From contig JAGWPQ010000439.1 in the NCBI GenBank assembly GCA_028877045.1, forward strand, positions 1 to 6,864: a DNA stretch of 6,864 nucleotides. The letters are read 5' to 3'. Below are positions 1 through 6,806 of this stretch, in pieces. A program made the position numbers and the translations under genes. Positions within the stretch are counted from its first letter, which is position 1; every line of letters starts with the position of its first letter. The stretch comes from Bacteroidota bacterium (GTDB lineage: Bacteria; Bacteroidota; Bacteroidia; Chitinophagales; Chitinophagaceae). Under the pieces are notes generated by a model that saw only the letters and a program-made list of their open reading frames with translations, was not told the origin of the DNA and did no database searches.

Positions 1-876
1 AATTTTTGATTTGAATACATAAGTTTTATTTGTTTCTGCATCCAGCACTTCAACACCGGTTGCCTTTTTTGTATCCTTGTCGTATAAAATTTTTGTAACA
101 ATACTCCACGGACGAACAGTAAGATTTCCTGTTTTCACGGCTGCAGGTAAAGTAGATGATTGTGTGCTGAAATACCCGCCAAACGGGCATCCTAACCAAC
201 ACTTGTTTCTGAACTGGCATTGCTCTCTGTCGGGATGTGGTGCAGTAATGTGCGCTGTACGGCCAATGATCATGGGCCGCATTCCTTTGTAAATTGTTTT
301 CATTCTTGCAGCAACATCTTTCTCTACACAATTCAATTCCATTGGCGGTAAAAATTGTCCGTCGGGTAATTGTGCCAATCCTTCTTTCGAACCGCTAACG
401 CCTGCAAATTTTTCTACATAATCATACCATTGTTCCAATTCTTTATAACGCACGGGCCAATCAACAGCAATTCCCTGTTTTGCATTTTCTTCAAAATACA
501 TATCGCTCCAGCGATAACTCTGTCTGCCCCATGTTAACGAGCGCCCGCCAACATGATAGCCGCGAAACCAATCGAAACGTTTTACTTCGGTGTATGGGCA
601 TTCGGAATCTTTTACCCAAAAATCTAAATTGGTTTCATTCAAAGGATAATCTCTTTTTAAAACAGGATATTCCTTGATCATCTCCTGCGTACGATGTCCG
701 CGATGCGGATAATCCCATGCTTCCTTATTTGCGTTCACATAATCTTTTATATGCTCAATGTTCCGTCCTCGTTCGAGCATAATAACTTTTAATCCTTTTT
801 CGGTGAGTTCTTTCGCGGCCCAGCCACCACTGATTCCTGAGCCAATTACAATTGCGTCATAGGTTTGATCTGCCAT
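1..876 (-). CDS. GMC-family FAD-dependent oxidoreductase, N-terminal part (C-terminus outside window)
   Basis: Open frame of 292 codons from an ATG at 876 to the window edge; the 3' end lies outside. The N-terminus goes straight into a FAD-binding Rossmann motif, GSGISG (residues 12-17), with acidic E35 at the end of the second strand. A GMC-type motif VGGRSLTWG follows at 109-117. Cysteines C220, C226 and C230 form C-x5-C-x3-C followed by Pro, the spacing known for the [3Fe-4S] ligands of bacterial FAD-glucose dehydrogenase alpha subunits. Such enzymes oxidise sugars or glycosides and pass electrons to a cytochrome c. No signal peptide is visible; relatives are exported by riding with a Tat-signal small subunit, which would have to be encoded left of base 1 or elsewhere. 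It is third in the leftward group, 134 bases after the TIM-barrel gene, so it may have its own promoter. The family call is firm. Glucoside 3-dehydrogenase is the preferred specific guess, with another sugar or alcohol dehydrogenase as the alternative. Confidence 0.9.
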   Translation of the reverse strand, partial: MADQTYDAIVIGSGISGGWAAKELTEKGLKVIMLERGRNIEHIKDYVNANKEAWDYPHRGHRTQEMIKEYPVLKRDYPLNETNLDFWVKDSECPYTEVKRFDWFRGYHVGGRSLTWGRQSYRWSDMYFEENAKQGIAVDWPVRYKELEQWYDYVEKFAGVSGSKEGLAQLPDGQFLPPMELNCVEKDVAARMKTIYKGMRPMIIGRTAHITAPHPDREQCQFRNKCWLGCPFGGYFSTQSSTLPAAVKTGNLTVRPWSIVTKILYDKDTKKATGVEVLDAETNKTYVFKSKI

Positions 877-925
877 GTTTTTTGTTAGGTTTATTTATTT
901 TGTTACAAACTTTTTGTTCTCTTCT

Positions 926-954
926 CATCGTCTGTTGCGTCGCACACTTGTACG
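926..954 (+). repeat. Intergenic dispersed repeat, copy 1
   Basis: This stretch matches 6807-6835 in the same orientation at 25 of 29 positions, including a 14-base exact core, CTGTTGCGTCGCAC (932-945), preceded by a shared CATCG. The core contains the short dyad TGCG-T-CGCA. It lies in the spacer between the leftward TIM-barrel gene and the GMC gene, so it would fall in the GMC leader if the two are co-transcribed. It is more GC-rich than the surrounding spacer. It is probably a genome-wide repeat family; its function is unknown. Confidence 0.6.
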
Positions 955-976
955 TTCTATTCTTTATTCAACAAGT

Positions 977-997
977 AAAAAATGAAATTGTTTCATT
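977..997 (-). terminator. Possible weak intrinsic terminator after the exported TIM-barrel gene
   Basis: A perfect 7-bp inverted repeat, AATGAAA / TTTCATT, with a 3-base loop (981-997) is followed on the minus strand by a T-run (980-977). It starts 14 bases past the TIM-barrel stop codon. The stem is A/T-rich and therefore weak. It could reduce read-through into the GMC gene or be an incidental hairpin. Confidence 0.3.
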
Positions 998-1010
998 CCA
1001 ACTTTTCTTG

Positions 1011-1904
1011 TCACACATCACAAATACTGATCGCTTCTTTCAATGAATCTAATTTGTTTGGGTATGTTGGCATAAATTCCTGGGCAACATATCCTTTATA
1101 ACCTGTTGCAGCAATTGCTTTCATCACTGCGGTATAATTTAATTCCTGTGTATTGTTTATTTCATGTCTTCCCGGAACGCCGCCGGTATGATAATGTGCG
1201 ATGTATTGATGATAATCCCTGATGTTCCTGATGATATCACCTTCCTGAATTTGCATGTGATAGATATCGAACAATAATTTGAAATGATCGGAGCCAATGC
1301 GTTTACACAATTCTGCCCCCCATTCAACATGATCGCACATATAATCTTTGTGATCGATCTTACTGTTCAATAATTCCATTACCATCGTAACACCATTCTT
1401 TTCTGCAACAGGTAAGATTTTCGATAAAGCGGTCATACAATTTTTCATTCCTGTTTCATCATCCATACCTTCGCGTTTACCGGTGAAGCAGATCAGATTT
1501 TTATATCCTGCTTTTGCCATGATAGGTATTACTTCTACATATTCATCAATTAATTTTTGATGATAGACCGGATTATTCAATCCTTTATACAAATTATTAT
1601 CGCCAGATGTATAACACATAGAACTGTACACACCGTGCTTTTGCAGGGTTGGCCATTCTTTGGGACCGGTAAGATCAATGGCATTAAATCCAATTTCTTT
1701 AACGGCAATACATAACTCGTCTAAAGAAAGATAACCAAATGTCCATCGCGAAACAGAATGATTAATATTTCCTTTTAATGTTGCCGGATGTTTTTTTTCA
1801 GGCGAAGCCAGTGCAAAATTTCTCGATGCAGCAATACCAACCACACTTAACGCAATATTTTTTATTGCTGTTCTTCTTGAATGAGATGCCGTATTTTTTT
1901 TCAT
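1011..1904 (-). CDS. Tat-exported TIM-barrel protein, hydroxypyruvate isomerase-like (AP_endonuc_2 superfamily)
   Basis: A 297-residue protein. The N-terminus carries a twin-arginine signal: SRRTAIK at 9-15, a hydrophobic stretch at about 17-26, and a likely cleavage site ALA|S after residue 33. The mature part is a xylose-isomerase-like TIM barrel, opening with the family signature NHSVSRW (48-54). Likely metal ligands, judged from family patterns, are E177 (VMELL), D213 with H216 (FDIYH), H239 (AHYHTGG) and E276 (AQEF). The C-terminal stretch from AQEF to SICDV is typical of hydroxypyruvate isomerase-like proteins. Members isomerise or epimerise small keto sugars, and some relatives cleave 3-keto-glycosides. 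Export argues against central-metabolism hydroxypyruvate and for action on a periplasmic sugar; this is an inference. The ATG at 1904 begins 9 bases after the carrier's stop codon, with no Shine-Dalgarno, so the two genes are almost surely one transcript. Confidence 0.88.
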   Translation of the reverse strand: MKKNTASHSRRTAIKNIALSVVGIAASRNFALASPEKKHPATLKGNINHSVSRWTFGYLSLDELCIAVKEIGFNAIDLTGPKEWPTLQKHGVYSSMCYTSGDNNLYKGLNNPVYHQKLIDEYVEVIPIMAKAGYKNLICFTGKREGMDDETGMKNCMTALSKILPVAEKNGVTMVMELLNSKIDHKDYMCDHVEWGAELCKRIGSDHFKLLFDIYHMQIQEGDIIRNIRDYHQYIAHYHTGGVPGRHEINNTQELNYTAVMKAIAATGYKGYVAQEFMPTYPNKLDSLKEAISICDV

Positions 1905-1913
1905 GAAAAAAAT

Positions 1914-3116
1914 TTATTTGCCAATTTTTTTATTGTCTTTAAAAAGTAACGAAAACAATAAAACCATCGCTGCCGAAATACCTGCCGGAATTAACCAAAT
2001 GCTTTTCCATGCATGCCCGTCAACAGTTTTATAATGATCGGTTATCATGCCTGCAAACCAAAAACCAATCAACATACCAACACCGTAAGTGGCTAAAGTT
2101 ATCATACCCTGTGCTGATGAACGTATGGCTGCACCTGCTTTTTCATCGGTATAAATTTGCCCCGTAACAAAAAAGAAATCGTAACAAACGCCGTGAAGAA
2201 TAATGCCGAGATATAAAAATCCAATGCTGTCATCAATGTTACCGTAAGCAAATAAAACATAACGGATCATCCATGCAATCATGCCTACCAGCAACATTTT
2301 CTTTACGCCCAATCTTGTAAAAAATAAAGGCATCAGGAAAAGAAAAATAGTTTCACTCATTTGTCCCATGCTCATTTTTGCAGCAGCACCACTCATTTTT
2401 GTTTCATTCAAAAACAAATTAGTTTCCTGATAATAAAATGCCAGCGGAATACAGATCAATAGTGATGATAAAAAGAAAACAAGAAAATTTTTATCCTTCA
2501 ATAATTTCAATGCATCCAGTCCAATGATCTCTGCAATCGAAATTTTCTTCGAAGTATTTTCGGGTGGTGTATTGGGTAATGTAAAACTAAATAAACCCAA
2601 TGCCAGCGAAACGGCGGCACTTATTTTAAAAGTATTTACCAACGAGCCGCTTTGTTCAAATGCAAGCCAGCCAATGATTAAGCCGGCAGCGATCCAACCA
2701 ATTGTTCCCCAAACACGAATGAAAGAAAATTCTTTTTCGGGATTATTCATTTGTTTAAATGAAATAGCATTTACCAACGCCAATGTTGGCATGTATAAGA
2801 TCATATACACTAAAATAACCGGATAAAAAGAATTGAAATCTGTTCTCGAAGAAATATAGTACATCAATCCTGCACCTAAAATATGCAGTATGCCTAAAAT
2901 TTTTTGTGCTGCGAAAAATTTATCAGCGATCAATCCAATAATAAAAGGAGCAATAATGGCGCCCCATGCCTGCGTGCCATAAGCCAATCCATTTTCAACA
3001 TCGGTAGCGTGTAAAGTTTTTGAAAGATATGTTCCCATTGTTACAAACCAAATTCCCCAAACAAAAAAATTGAGGAACATCATAGCAGATAATTTAAGTC
3101 GCGTAGTAAGTTGCAT
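1914..3116 (-). CDS. MFS transporter of the nucleoside:H+ symporter type (Nuc_H_symport family)
   Basis: A 400-residue integral membrane protein with about 12 hydrophobic segments. It opens with LKLSAMMFLNFFVWGIWFV (8-26). The inter-helix loop holds GLIADKFF (61-68). The stretch PTLALVNAISF (110-120), then FSFIRVWGTIGWIAAG (130-145), is characteristic of NupG/XapB-like carriers in Bacteroidota. The length fits the family at about 400-420 residues. Family members use the proton gradient to import nucleosides. In this phylum, homologues often sit in sugar-catabolic loci beside Gfo/Idh/MocA and TIM-barrel genes, where the cargo is probably a sugar or oxidised sugar; that is inferred from context. 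It is the first gene of the leftward group, starting 190 bases from the divergent oxidoreductase, and would share control with it through the palindrome at 3230-3241. The family is clear but the substrate is unknown. Confidence 0.9.
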   Translation of the reverse strand: MQLTTRLKLSAMMFLNFFVWGIWFVTMGTYLSKTLHATDVENGLAYGTQAWGAIIAPFIIGLIADKFFAAQKILGILHILGAGLMYYISSRTDFNSFYPVILVYMILYMPTLALVNAISFKQMNNPEKEFSFIRVWGTIGWIAAGLIIGWLAFEQSGSLVNTFKISAAVSLALGLFSFTLPNTPPENTSKKISIAEIIGLDALKLLKDKNFLVFFLSSLLICIPLAFYYQETNLFLNETKMSGAAAKMSMGQMSETIFLFLMPLFFTRLGVKKMLLVGMIAWMIRYVLFAYGNIDDSIGFLYLGIILHGVCYDFFFVTGQIYTDEKAGAAIRSSAQGMITLATYGVGMLIGFWFAGMITDHYKTVDGHAWKSIWLIPAGISAAMVLLFSLLFKDNKKIGK

Positions 3117-3306
3117 AGTCGTTAGTTAATAAGTAATCTTGTTGGAAAAGAAGCTTAAATGTAATTTTTAATTCCTGAAAAAAAATGTTAACAGGCTTTT
3201 TTTTGATTAATGTCAATTTAAGATCAGATGCAAACGTTTGCTAAAAAAATTTTCATTACTTCATCATCCGAATAGTACGATCTTTAAAAAATTAAATATT
3301 GCTTAC
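3117..3306. promoter_or_regulatory. Divergent promoter region between the two gene groups
   Basis: This 190-base A/T-rich spacer must hold the promoters for both the leftward carrier group and the rightward oxidoreductase group. It includes the palindrome at 3230-3241. There is also an A8 tract (3178-3185) and a T8 tract (3197-3204) that can pair around a GTTAAC palindrome and that bend or stiffen the DNA. On the minus strand TTGACA (3216-3211) is followed, 20 bases after it, by TAACATTT, a loose match to the Bacteroidota -33/-7 pattern (TTG and TAnnTTTG). No convincing rightward -7 element is seen. Exact transcription starts cannot be assigned. Confidence 0.55.
3230..3241. promoter_or_regulatory. 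LacI/GalR-family-like operator palindrome
   Basis: A perfect 12-base palindrome, GCAAACGTTTGC, with the central CG step typical of LacI/GalR-family operators and very close to the half-sites of the E. coli PurR box. It lies 66 bases upstream of the oxidoreductase ATG and 113 bases upstream of the carrier ATG, between divergent genes. It could therefore control both groups in response to a sugar ligand. No LacI-type regulator gene is in the window, so the binding protein is inferred. Confidence 0.6.
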
Positions 3307-4473
3307 ATGAAAAGAAAGTTAAGATATGGCATGATCGGCGGCGGCAAAGACGCTTTCATTGGTGCCATTCATCGCATCGCGGCAAATATGGATGGATTGA
3401 TTGAATTATGTTGCGGCGCATTAAGTATTAATCCTGATATCGCTGTTGATTCGGGCCGCTCTTTATTTTTAGATGAAGACAGAATCTATCTTAATTATGA
3501 GGAGATGATCAAAAAAGAAAGTCAGTTACCTGCTGATAAACGAATTGATTTTGTAACCATCGTTACACCCAACTTCGCACATTTTGCTCCGGCTATGATG
3601 GCGCTCGATCATGGATTTAATGTGGTGATCGAAAAACCCATCGCATTTACCTTGGATGAAGCAAAACAATTAAAACAAAAAGTAGAAGAAACGGGTTTGA
3701 TACTTTGTTTAACGCATACTTATTCGGGTTATCCAATGGTAAAGCAGGCACGTGCAATGGTGCATGATGGTGTATTGGGAAAGATCAGAAAAGTTTGGGT
3801 CGAATATCCGCAAGGATGGTTAAGTAAATTAAGCGAACGCGAAGGAAATGCACAAGCTGCCTGGAGAACAGATCCAAAGAAAAGTGGAAAGTCGGGATCG
3901 ATGGGTGATATCGGAACACATGCAGCACATCTTGCAGAATATATTACCGGATTACAAATAACACAGCTTTGTGCCGATTTAAATATTTTAGTTGATGGCC
4001 GTGCATTGGATGATGATGGAAATGTATTACTGAAATTTAATAATGGTGCAGCAGGTGTTTTAATGGCATCACAGGTTGCTGCTGGCGAAGAGAATGCGTT
4101 GAAGATCCGTGTGTACGGAGAAAAAGGAGGTATCGAATGGGCGCAGCACGAACCCAATACTTTATTAGTAAAATGGCTGGATGCACCCACACAAATATTA
4201 AGAGCCGGCGGAAATTATACAGATCGATTATCAACTTACGCAACCAGTAATTGCAGAACGCCGGGCGGGCATCCTGAAGGTTATCTCGAAGCGTTTGGAA
4301 ATATTTATAAAAATTTTGCACAAACATTATCGGCTAAGATCGAAGGAAGAACCGCATCGAAAGAGAATTTAGATTTCCCTTCTGTTACAGATGGCATCAG
4401 AGGAATGGCGTTTATTGATAATGTTGTTGCATCGGCAAAGAGTGATGTGAAGTGGACTAAATTTGAAGTATAA
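3307..4473 (+). CDS. Gfo/Idh/MocA-family NAD(P)-dependent oxidoreductase
   Basis: A 388-residue protein from the ATG at 3307. A TTG at 3238 would add 23 residues, but that extension lies on the putative operator, and the family usually begins with MKRKLRYGMIGGG-like sequence right at the Rossmann fold, so 3307 is preferred. The dinucleotide-binding loop is GGGKDAFIGAIHR (11-23), the family EKP motif is at 109-111 (VIEKPIAF), and the catalytic-region motif DIGTHAAH is at 201-208 with H205 the likely general acid/base. The C-terminal domain has the substrate-side stretch GGHPEGYLEAF (320-330). No signal peptide is visible, so it is probably cytoplasmic. Members oxidise or reduce sugar hydroxyl/keto groups, often at C3 of glycosides or on inositols. 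Here it would interconvert a 3-keto sugar with the parent sugar, by inference from neighbours. It leads the rightward group, 36 bases before the next gene. Confidence 0.92.
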   Translation: MKRKLRYGMIGGGKDAFIGAIHRIAANMDGLIELCCGALSINPDIAVDSGRSLFLDEDRIYLNYEEMIKKESQLPADKRIDFVTIVTPNFAHFAPAMMALDHGFNVVIEKPIAFTLDEAKQLKQKVEETGLILCLTHTYSGYPMVKQARAMVHDGVLGKIRKVWVEYPQGWLSKLSEREGNAQAAWRTDPKKSGKSGSMGDIGTHAAHLAEYITGLQITQLCADLNILVDGRALDDDGNVLLKFNNGAAGVLMASQVAAGEENALKIRVYGEKGGIEWAQHEPNTLLVKWLDAPTQILRAGGNYTDRLSTYATSNCRTPGGHPEGYLEAFGNIYKNFAQTLSAKIEGRTASKENLDFPSVTDGIRGMAFIDNVVASAKSDVKWTKFEV

Positions 4474-4509
4474 AAACATTCAATCATCAATATTCAATTT
4501 TAAATATTA

Positions 4510-5565
4510 ATGACAACAATTAAAGGCCCTGCTATTTTTTTAGCACAGTTTATCAGCGATACAGCGCCATTCGATAGTTTGGAAAATATCTGCAAATGGG
4601 CTGCAACATTGGGTTACAAGGCCATTCAAATCCCAACACTCGATGCAAGATTCATTGATTTGCAAAAAGCTGCCGAAAGTAAAACCTATGCCGATGAACT
4701 AAAAGGCAAAATAAAAAGTTATGGGTTGGAGATATCAGAACTGTCAACACATTTGCAGGGGCAATTAATTGCAGTGCATCCTGCATACGATGATTTGTTT
4801 GATGCATTTGCTCCGGATACAGTTAAAAAAAATCCGAAAGCACGGCAGGCATGGGGGGTTCAGCAATTAAAATATGCAGCCAAAGCTTCGCAAAATTTAG
4901 GATTGAATGCGCATGCAACATTCAGCGGTTCCTTAATGTGGCATACATTTCATCCATGGCCGCAAAGGCCTGAAGGATTGGTAGATATGGGTTTCAGCGA
5001 ATTGGCAAAACGCTGGTTGCCGATTTTAAATGAATTTGATAATTGCGGTGTTGATGTTTGTTATGAGATTCATCCGGGCGAAGATTTATTTGACGGCATT
5101 ACTTACGAAATGTTTTTAGAAAAAGTAAACAATCACAAACGCGCCTGTTTGTTATATGATCCATCGCATTTTGTTTTACAACAATTAGATTATTTGCAGT
5201 ACATAGATTTTTATCACCAACGCATCAAAGCATTTCACGTAAAAGATGCAGAGTTTAATGCAACAGGAAAACAAGGAACATTTGGTGGTTACCAAAGTTG
5301 GGTGAACAGGGCCGGACGTTATCGTTCGCCTGGTGATGGTCAGGTCGATTTTAAAAAGATATTCAGCAAACTCGCACAATACGGTTATAAAGGTTGGGCT
5401 GTATTGGAATGGGAATGTTGTATAAAAAATCAGGGAGATGGTGCTAAAGAAGGTGCTGCATTTATTAAAGATCATATCATTAAAGTAACCGAAAAAGCAT
5501 TTGATGATTTTGCTGCAACAGGGGCAGATGAAAATATTAATAAACGCATTCTGGGAATTGATTAA
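4510..5565 (+). CDS. Cytoplasmic sugar isomerase/epimerase-like TIM-barrel protein (AP_endonuc_2 superfamily)
   Basis: A 351-residue protein with no signal peptide. It has a xylose-isomerase-like TIM-barrel layout. Likely divalent-metal ligands, by comparison with the family pattern, are E186 (CYEIHPG), D217 with H220 (LYDPSH), H243 (AFHVKD) and E300 (VLEWE). The region TFGGYQSWVNRAGRYRSPG (257-275) ahead of the last strands resembles the active-site loop of long IolE/YcjR-like members. Relatives carry out sugar epimerisation, inosose dehydration or 3-keto-glycoside cleavage. Gene order, directly after a Gfo/Idh/MocA gene with a 36-base gap, suggests the two act on the same keto-sugar intermediate. 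It is clearly distinct from the exported TIM-barrel protein at 1011-1904: longer, with different motifs and a different compartment. The exact reaction is not determined. Confidence 0.88.
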   Translation: MTTIKGPAIFLAQFISDTAPFDSLENICKWAATLGYKAIQIPTLDARFIDLQKAAESKTYADELKGKIKSYGLEISELSTHLQGQLIAVHPAYDDLFDAFAPDTVKKNPKARQAWGVQQLKYAAKASQNLGLNAHATFSGSLMWHTFHPWPQRPEGLVDMGFSELAKRWLPILNEFDNCGVDVCYEIHPGEDLFDGITYEMFLEKVNNHKRACLLYDPSHFVLQQLDYLQYIDFYHQRIKAFHVKDAEFNATGKQGTFGGYQSWVNRAGRYRSPGDGQVDFKKIFSKLAQYGYKGWAVLEWECCIKNQGDGAKEGAAFIKDHIIKVTEKAFDDFAATGADENINKRILGID

Positions 5566-5646
5566 TAATTTTACTTTTAAACTTTATTTTATAACAATTG
5601 TTGTGTTTAAATAAAATCACACAATAAAAATCAAAAAATATATCAA
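5566..5646. other. A/T-rich spacer with inverted repeats before the cytochrome gene
   Basis: This 81-base, very A/T-rich spacer is the largest gap in the rightward group. It contains a perfect palindrome, AACAATTGTT (5593-5602), and an inverted repeat, TTGTGT (5601-5606) with ACACAA (5619-5624), which could form a hairpin with a 12-base loop. A loose -7-like TAATTTTA sits at 5566-5573 without a clear -33 partner. It may hold a secondary promoter or a processing site that lets the cytochrome and DUF1080 genes be expressed at a different level. Neither is proven. Confidence 0.3.
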
Positions 5647-6024
5647 ATGAAAAAGTATTTGGCAGCAATGGCAGCAATTGTATTTATGACAGCTTGCGGA
5701 AGCGGAAACAATGAAAACAAACCTGCACCTGGTGTAGAAAAAACAACAGATAACAGTTCTAATCCCGATTATCAAAAAGGTTTGGCATTAATTGCAAAGA
5801 ACGATTGTTTGACCTGCCATAAAGTTTCAGAAAAATTAGTAGGACCGGCTTACAAAGATGTTGCTAATAAATATACAACAGCAGATGTAAGCAAATTGGC
5901 AGATAAAGTTTTGAAAGGTGGCACAGGTGTTTGGGGACAAATTCCAATGACTCCGCATCCTAATTTATCTAAAGAAGATGCCGAACAAATTGTAAAATAT
6001 ATTTTGTTACTTAAAACCAATTAA
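5647..6024 (+). CDS. Small class I cytochrome c, probable lipoprotein
   Basis: A 125-residue protein. The N-terminus is a short signal peptide ending in a lipobox-like FMTAC, with C17 the probable lipidated cysteine; the lipobox is slightly off-consensus with M at -3. A low-complexity linker runs to about residue 40. The single heme site is C54-L-T-C57-H58, and the distal axial ligand is probably M101 in QIPMTPHP, followed by a C-terminal helix with EDAEQIVKYILLL (110-122), as in c551/c552-type domains. It would be anchored in the periplasm-facing membrane leaflet and shuttle single electrons. Its position between sugar-metabolism genes, with a GMC dehydrogenase in the same locus, suggests it accepts electrons from that enzyme (inference). 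The stop codon lies 2 bases before the next start, showing tight coupling with the DUF1080 gene. Confidence 0.92.
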   Translation: MKKYLAAMAAIVFMTACGSGNNENKPAPGVEKTTDNSSNPDYQKGLALIAKNDCLTCHKVSEKLVGPAYKDVANKYTTADVSKLADKVLKGGTGVWGQIPMTPHPNLSKEDAEQIVKYILLLKTN

Positions 6025-6026
6025 TC

Positions 6027-6728
6027 ATGCGCAAATTCATTTTGCTTGCAATTTTATCAACTTCATTTTTATTTTGTTTTGCACAAACAAAAAAACAAAA
6101 CGGTTGGATATCACTCTTTGATGGTGCATCAACCAAAGGCTGGCATAGCTATGGAAAATCAACTGCAGGAAGTGCATGGAAGGCCGAGGACGGAACACTT
6201 CATTTAGATGCTTCCAAAAAAGACGGATGGCAAATTAAAGATGGCGGCGATATTGTAAGTGACGAAGAGTTCGAAAATTTTCATTTAAAATTAGAATGGA
6301 AAATTTCTAAAGACGGTAACAGCGGCGTAATTTTTTTAGTGCACGAAGACACGGCAAAATATAAATACGTTTGGTTTACCGGTCCCGAAATGCAGGTATT
6401 GGACAATGCCGGAAACGAAGATGGGAAAATTTATAAACATCATGCCGGCGATTTGTACGATCTGATCGCATGTTCTAAAGAAACCGTAAAACCTTACGGC
6501 GAATGGAACCTTGCCGAAATTATTGTGAACAAAGGAAAATTAGAATTACGTTTAAACGGAACAACCGTTGTTAAAACTAATTTGTGGGATGATAACTGGA
6601 AAAAATTAATTGCAGGAAGCAAATTCAAGTCCATGCCGGGTTTTGGAACTTTTCATAAAGGAAAAATTGCATTGCAGGATCATGGTTTTGATGTTTGGTT
6701 TAGAAATATCGAAATTAAAAAACTATAA
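6027..6728 (+). CDS. Secreted DUF1080 / 3-keto-disaccharide hydrolase family protein (PF06439)
   Basis: A 233-residue protein with an N-terminal signal peptide (KFILLAILSTSFLFCFA, 3-19) and probable cleavage before Q20. The Cys at 17 is not in a good lipobox, so it is likely soluble. The mature part is a single concanavalin-like beta-sandwich domain with family landmarks: SLFDG (29-33), W39, GNSGVIF (97-103), EMQVLDN (121-127), the HHAGDLYDL segment (138-146), EWN (159-161), GKIALQDHG (212-220) and WFRNIEIK (224-231). The length is usual for a one-domain member. Characterised members cleave 3-keto-glycosides or 3-keto-disaccharides after C3 oxidation. That fits the GMC dehydrogenase and cytochrome c in this locus and supports a periplasmic 3-keto route. 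It starts 2 bases after the cytochrome stop, is the last gene of the rightward group and is followed by a strong terminator. Confidence 0.9.
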   Translation: MRKFILLAILSTSFLFCFAQTKKQNGWISLFDGASTKGWHSYGKSTAGSAWKAEDGTLHLDASKKDGWQIKDGGDIVSDEEFENFHLKLEWKISKDGNSGVIFLVHEDTAKYKYVWFTGPEMQVLDNAGNEDGKIYKHHAGDLYDLIACSKETVKPYGEWNLAEIIVNKGKLELRLNGTTVVKTNLWDDNWKKLIAGSKFKSMPGFGTFHKGKIALQDHGFDVWFRNIEIKKL

Positions 6729-6743
6729 AAAATTCGTTTCAAT

Positions 6744-6776
6744 AAAAAGCCATTTGATTTTTCAAGTGGCTTTTTT
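6744..6776 (+). terminator. Strong intrinsic terminator
   Basis: A 14-bp stem pairs 6744-6757 with 6762-6775, with one G-T pair and a TTTT loop, and ends in a six-T run. The GC-rich part is GCCA/TGGC. It sits 15 bases after the DUF1080 stop and closes the rightward group. The matching A-run on the left arm means it could also work for transcripts arriving from the right. Confidence 0.9.
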
Positions 6777-6806
6777 ATTTATGTTACCGGCTGCGGTATT
6801 TCATGG

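Noticed and set aside
946..976. Inverted repeat ACTTGT / ACAAGT flanking part of repeat copy 1
   Set aside because: Only 6 bp with a 19-base loop, and not shared by the second repeat copy; easily a coincidence.
852..1046. Plus-strand open frame of 64 residues over the GMC leader
   Set aside because: It overlaps the starts and ends of two well-supported minus-strand genes, has no recognisable domain and spans the repeat copy; it is most likely a chance frame.
3174..3204. Hairpin-like A8/T8 and CCTG/CAGG pairing in the divergent spacer as a terminator
   Set aside because: No gene ends near it on either strand, and the pairing is almost all A-T; it is better treated as promoter-region composition.
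3238..3306. TTG-initiated N-terminal extension of the Gfo/Idh/MocA oxidoreductase
   Set aside because: It would overlap the operator-like palindrome, and the 23 extra residues precede a normal family start. The ATG at 3307 gives the usual N-terminus directly before the Rossmann motif.
3729..4190. Minus-strand open frame of 153 residues inside the oxidoreductase gene
   Set aside because: It lies opposite a gene with clear family motifs, and its own translation is rich in Ser, Pro and Cys with no recognisable fold; it is an antisense shadow.
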